Assembly (NCBI GenBank): GCA_030669525.1
Contig: DAOVDO010000060.1
Span: 1 to 6,095, forward strand
Length of the DNA: 6,095 bases
Direction: 5' to 3'
Source of the DNA: Dehalococcoidia bacterium
GTDB lineage: Bacteria > Chloroflexota > Dehalococcoidia > GIF9 > AB-539-J10
Under the pieces are notes generated by a model. The model was not told the DNA's origin, did not search any database, and worked only from the letters and a program-made list of their open reading frames with translations. Both the position numbers and the translations under genes were made by a program. Shown piece after piece: positions 4,884 to 6,095 of this stretch (the stretch's first letter is position 1; each line of letters starts with the position of its first letter).

Positions 4884-5723
4884 GTGAAGAAGGCGCAACA
4901 ATTTGGAGCTGTGCTTATGGATGGGCAGAAGGTAACGCAAATACAGGTGAATGGTGATTGGGTTGAGATTTCTACTGCTGACAATATTTTTCGCTCCCGA
5001 TTTGTGGTAGGGGCGGATGGCGCTTATAGCGTAGTGGCGAGAGAGCTGGGCATGAGAAGGGGCATTGAATATCTCGCGGCAATAGAGTCAGAAATTGTCG
5101 TGCCCGAAGAAGAGCTGGCAAAATGGAAATCGCGGGCCCAGGTGGACCTGGGGTGTATTCCCAGGGGTTATGCCTGGATATTCCCCAAGCGCAACCATCT
5201 CTCGATTGGAGTCAAATGTCTTGCCTCCAAGGCAAGACATTTGAACCGCCATCATCAGAAGTTTCTAAATTCAATGGGTATCAGTAGTTATAATATCACC
5301 AGGTCCAGTAGCCACTTGATACCAACGTGTACAAAAGGGAGGCTTGTTTGGCAAGATAAAGCTTTGCTTCTGGGGGATGCGGCTGGGCTTGCTGACCCAT
5401 TAACAGGTGAGGGGATTTATAACGCCATCCTGAGTGCCCAGCTTGCCGCACCAGTTATCGAAGACTCTCTAGTGAAGGACAAAGTCGGATTGCAGGATTA
5501 CCAACAGATTGTAGAGAGGAAAATAATGCCCGAGTTGAGAATAGCGCGTACGCTGTCAAAAAATTTTGTCCGCTTCCCTCGTCTGGCGTTTGGAATGCTC
5601 AAGCGGAGTGATGGGGTATGGAGAGCTGGATGTGGCTTAATGTCTGGCGAGTTGAAGTATGCTGATATTAAGGAAAGGGCAGGCGGATTCAAAGGTATAT
5701 TTAATCGCCTGTTTCGAACTTAG
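4884..5723 (+). CDS. C-terminal part of the interrupted reductase, possible restart ORF
   Basis: GTG 4884 directly follows the internal TAA in the same frame and opens 279 residues to TAG at 5721-5723. This part holds the second FAD-contact motif (VVGADGAYSV, residues 41-50 of this ORF), the substrate-cavity region and GDAAGLADPLTGEGI (164-178), but not the ADP-binding GxGxxG of the first part. It could be translated by termination-reinitiation at TAA-GTG, but there is no Shine-Dalgarno before it, and a fragment lacking the dinucleotide fold should not bind FAD well alone. A perfect 14-bp hairpin lies inside it at 5212-5244. I list it separately because gene callers will report it as an independent ORF. 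Confidence 0.45.
   Translation: MKKAQQFGAVLMDGQKVTQIQVNGDWVEISTADNIFRSRFVVGADGAYSVVARELGMRRGIEYLAAIESEIVVPEEELAKWKSRAQVDLGCIPRGYAWIFPKRNHLSIGVKCLASKARHLNRHHQKFLNSMGISSYNITRSSSHLIPTCTKGRLVWQDKALLLGDAAGLADPLTGEGIYNAILSAQLAAPVIEDSLVKDKVGLQDYQQIVERKIMPELRIARTLSKNFVRFPRLAFGMLKRSDGVWRAGCGLMSGELKYADIKERAGGFKGIFNRLFRT
5212..5244 (+). repeat. Perfect 14-bp inverted repeat inside the reductase gene
   Basis: TCAAATGTCTTGCC (5212-5225) and its exact complement GGCAAGACATTTGA (5231-5244) flank a 5-base loop, TCCAA. It is in frame and encodes the segment around VKCLASKARHLN, which lies in a variable part of the family between the GVK strand and the following helix. No T-tract follows, so it is not an intrinsic terminator. 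Confidence 0.85.
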
Positions 5724-5766
5724 CACAACAATCTTGGTGGCAAGAGCACACAATAAGATCAAAATT

Positions 5767-5775
5767 TGTTATAAT
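5767..5775 (+). promoter_or_regulatory. Extended -10 promoter of dxs
   Basis: TGTTATAAT is a full extended -10 element (TGn plus perfect TATAAT). No convincing -35 is seen 16-18 bases upstream, as expected for this promoter class. Transcription would start near 5782, leaving a leader of only about 13 bases before GTG 5795. It gives dxs a start independent of the broken gene before it. Confidence 0.5.
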
Positions 5776-5794
5776 CTAAAGTGGGGAGAGTGAG

Positions 5795-6095
5795 GTGTCT
5801 AAGATACTGGACAAAATAAATGACCCCAGCGATGTTAAGAGGCTAAACCAGGATGAACTAGCCGAACTTTGTTCCGAGCTCAGGGAGTTATTGGTAAGCA
5901 GGGTTAGTGAAAACGGAGGACACCTGGCATCCAACCTGGGAACGGTGGAGCTTGCTGTTGCTCTGCACCGGGTGTTTGACAGCCCGAAAGACAAGATAGT
6001 CTGGGATGTGGGACACCAGAGTTATGTTCATAAGCTACTAACTGGGAGAAGGGAGCAATTTTCCTCTCTTCGCCAATACCAGGGGCTCTCAGGAT
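5795..6095 (+). CDS. dxs: 1-deoxy-D-xylulose-5-phosphate synthase, N-terminal 100 codons (3' end outside window)
   Basis: The visible part begins with GTG 5795, preceded by GGGGAG (5783-5788) at a 6-base spacing. Residues 40-60 read [21 protein letters not shown] and are followed by [20 protein letters not shown] and [20 protein letters not shown]. These are the hallmark opening blocks of DXS, including the His of GHQ (residue 74), part of the thiamine-diphosphate site. Full-length DXS is about 620-640 residues, so roughly one sixth is present. The enzyme condenses pyruvate with glyceraldehyde-3-phosphate, releasing CO2, in the first step of the MEP isoprenoid pathway in the cytoplasm. It lies 71 bases after the reductase-family gene on the same strand. 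The pairing suggests an isoprenoid unit, with DXS feeding precursor and the reductase saturating a prenyl chain. The first about 38 residues ([20 protein letters not shown] and onward) are also typical of DXS. Confidence 0.95.
   Translation, partial: MSKILDKINDPSDVKRLNQDELAELCSELRELLVSRVSENGGHLASNLGTVELAVALHRVFDSPKDKIVWDVGHQSYVHKLLTGRREQFSSLRQYQGLSG

Larger units (their letters stand above)
4578..5723 (+). pseudogene. Geranylgeranyl reductase-family FAD-dependent oxidoreductase, interrupted by one in-frame stop
   Basis: A single reading frame of 381 sense positions is broken only by TAA at 4881-4883 (codon 102). Before the stop lie the FAD-binding VIVVGAGPSGATLDYELARR (residues 8-27), LLLEKEKLPRYKCCAGGVTS (31-50, with the conserved Cys-x-Gly-Gly region) and TVMRDVFDYF. 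After it come VKKAQQFGA, the second FAD motif VVGADGAYSVVARELG, WIFPKRNHLSIGV, and GDAAGLADPLTGEGI (266-280). Normal relatives are about 380-400 residues, so the two parts form one whole protein. The expected residue at the stop is Leu (DYF-L-VKKA); TTA to TAA is one base. The family reduces isoprenoid double bonds (archaeal-type lipids, quinone tails, chlorophyll side chains); the substrate here is unknown, but dxs follows immediately. TTG 4578 is preferred over TTG 4572 because AGAGG at 4564-4568 gives a 9-base spacing. The family is secure; whether the lesion is real, a sequencing error or tolerated is open. Confidence 0.85.

Noticed and set aside
5731..5745. Possible terminator between the reductase and dxs (TCTTG...CAAGA)
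   Set aside because: The stem is only 5 bp with a 4-base loop and is not followed by T residues.

Overview
The window is bacterial: it has Shine-Dalgarno-like sites, sigma70-type promoters with TATAAT boxes, GTG and TTG starts, and an MEP-pathway dxs gene. The gene families recall anaerobic soil or subsurface bacteria, and Chloroflexota (Dehalococcoidia-like) is my best guess. These families are a ferredoxin-type F420-hydrogenase beta-like protein, a Wzx-type flippase, a 23S-IVS-type four-helix protein and a geranylgeranyl-reductase-family flavoprotein beside dxs. No single marker here settles the phylum.

The left two thirds (about 1-4390) is a minus-strand surface-polysaccharide locus. In the direction of transcription it holds a truncated and frameshifted flippase relic (4389-4040), a sugar-1-phosphate nucleotidyltransferase (4043-3351), a four-helix-bundle 'intervening sequence' protein (3300-2932), an intact Wzx-type flippase (2850-1528), a 36-codon remnant of the N-terminus of a UDP-glucose dehydrogenase-type enzyme (1406-1296), and a coenzyme F420 hydrogenase/dehydrogenase beta-subunit-family iron-sulfur protein (from 1281, open through the left edge). 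The nucleotidyltransferase would make an activated sugar and the flippase would move the lipid-linked glycan across the membrane. The broken genes suggest a locus remodelled by deletion and rearrangement. The flippase and nucleotidyltransferase look richer in G+C than the F420-type gene and the right-hand genes.

Three tracts of a degenerate 7-base tandem repeat (GATTGGT-like) sit at gene boundaries: 1448-1477, 2885-2926 and 3293-3341. The last two flank the four-helix-protein gene in inverted orientation and fill almost exactly the space between the nucleotidyltransferase stop and the flippase promoter, so the gene looks like an inserted cassette.

The right third (about 4500-6095) is a plus-strand isoprenoid unit: a geranylgeranyl-reductase-family flavoprotein gene interrupted by one in-frame TAA (4881-4883), then the start of dxs (from 5795, running off the right edge) with its own extended -10 promoter. 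A perfect 14-bp inverted repeat with A/T tracts on both sides (4428-4461), which looks like a bidirectional terminator, separates the divergent blocks. No stretch over 300 bases lacks a gene. I see no tRNA, rRNA, CRISPR array or recognisable transposase. I did not find a convincingly new multi-gene system. The most unusual items are the repeat-bounded four-helix-protein cassette, the leaderless-looking promoter on the dehydrogenase relic, and the hairpin inside the reductase gene.
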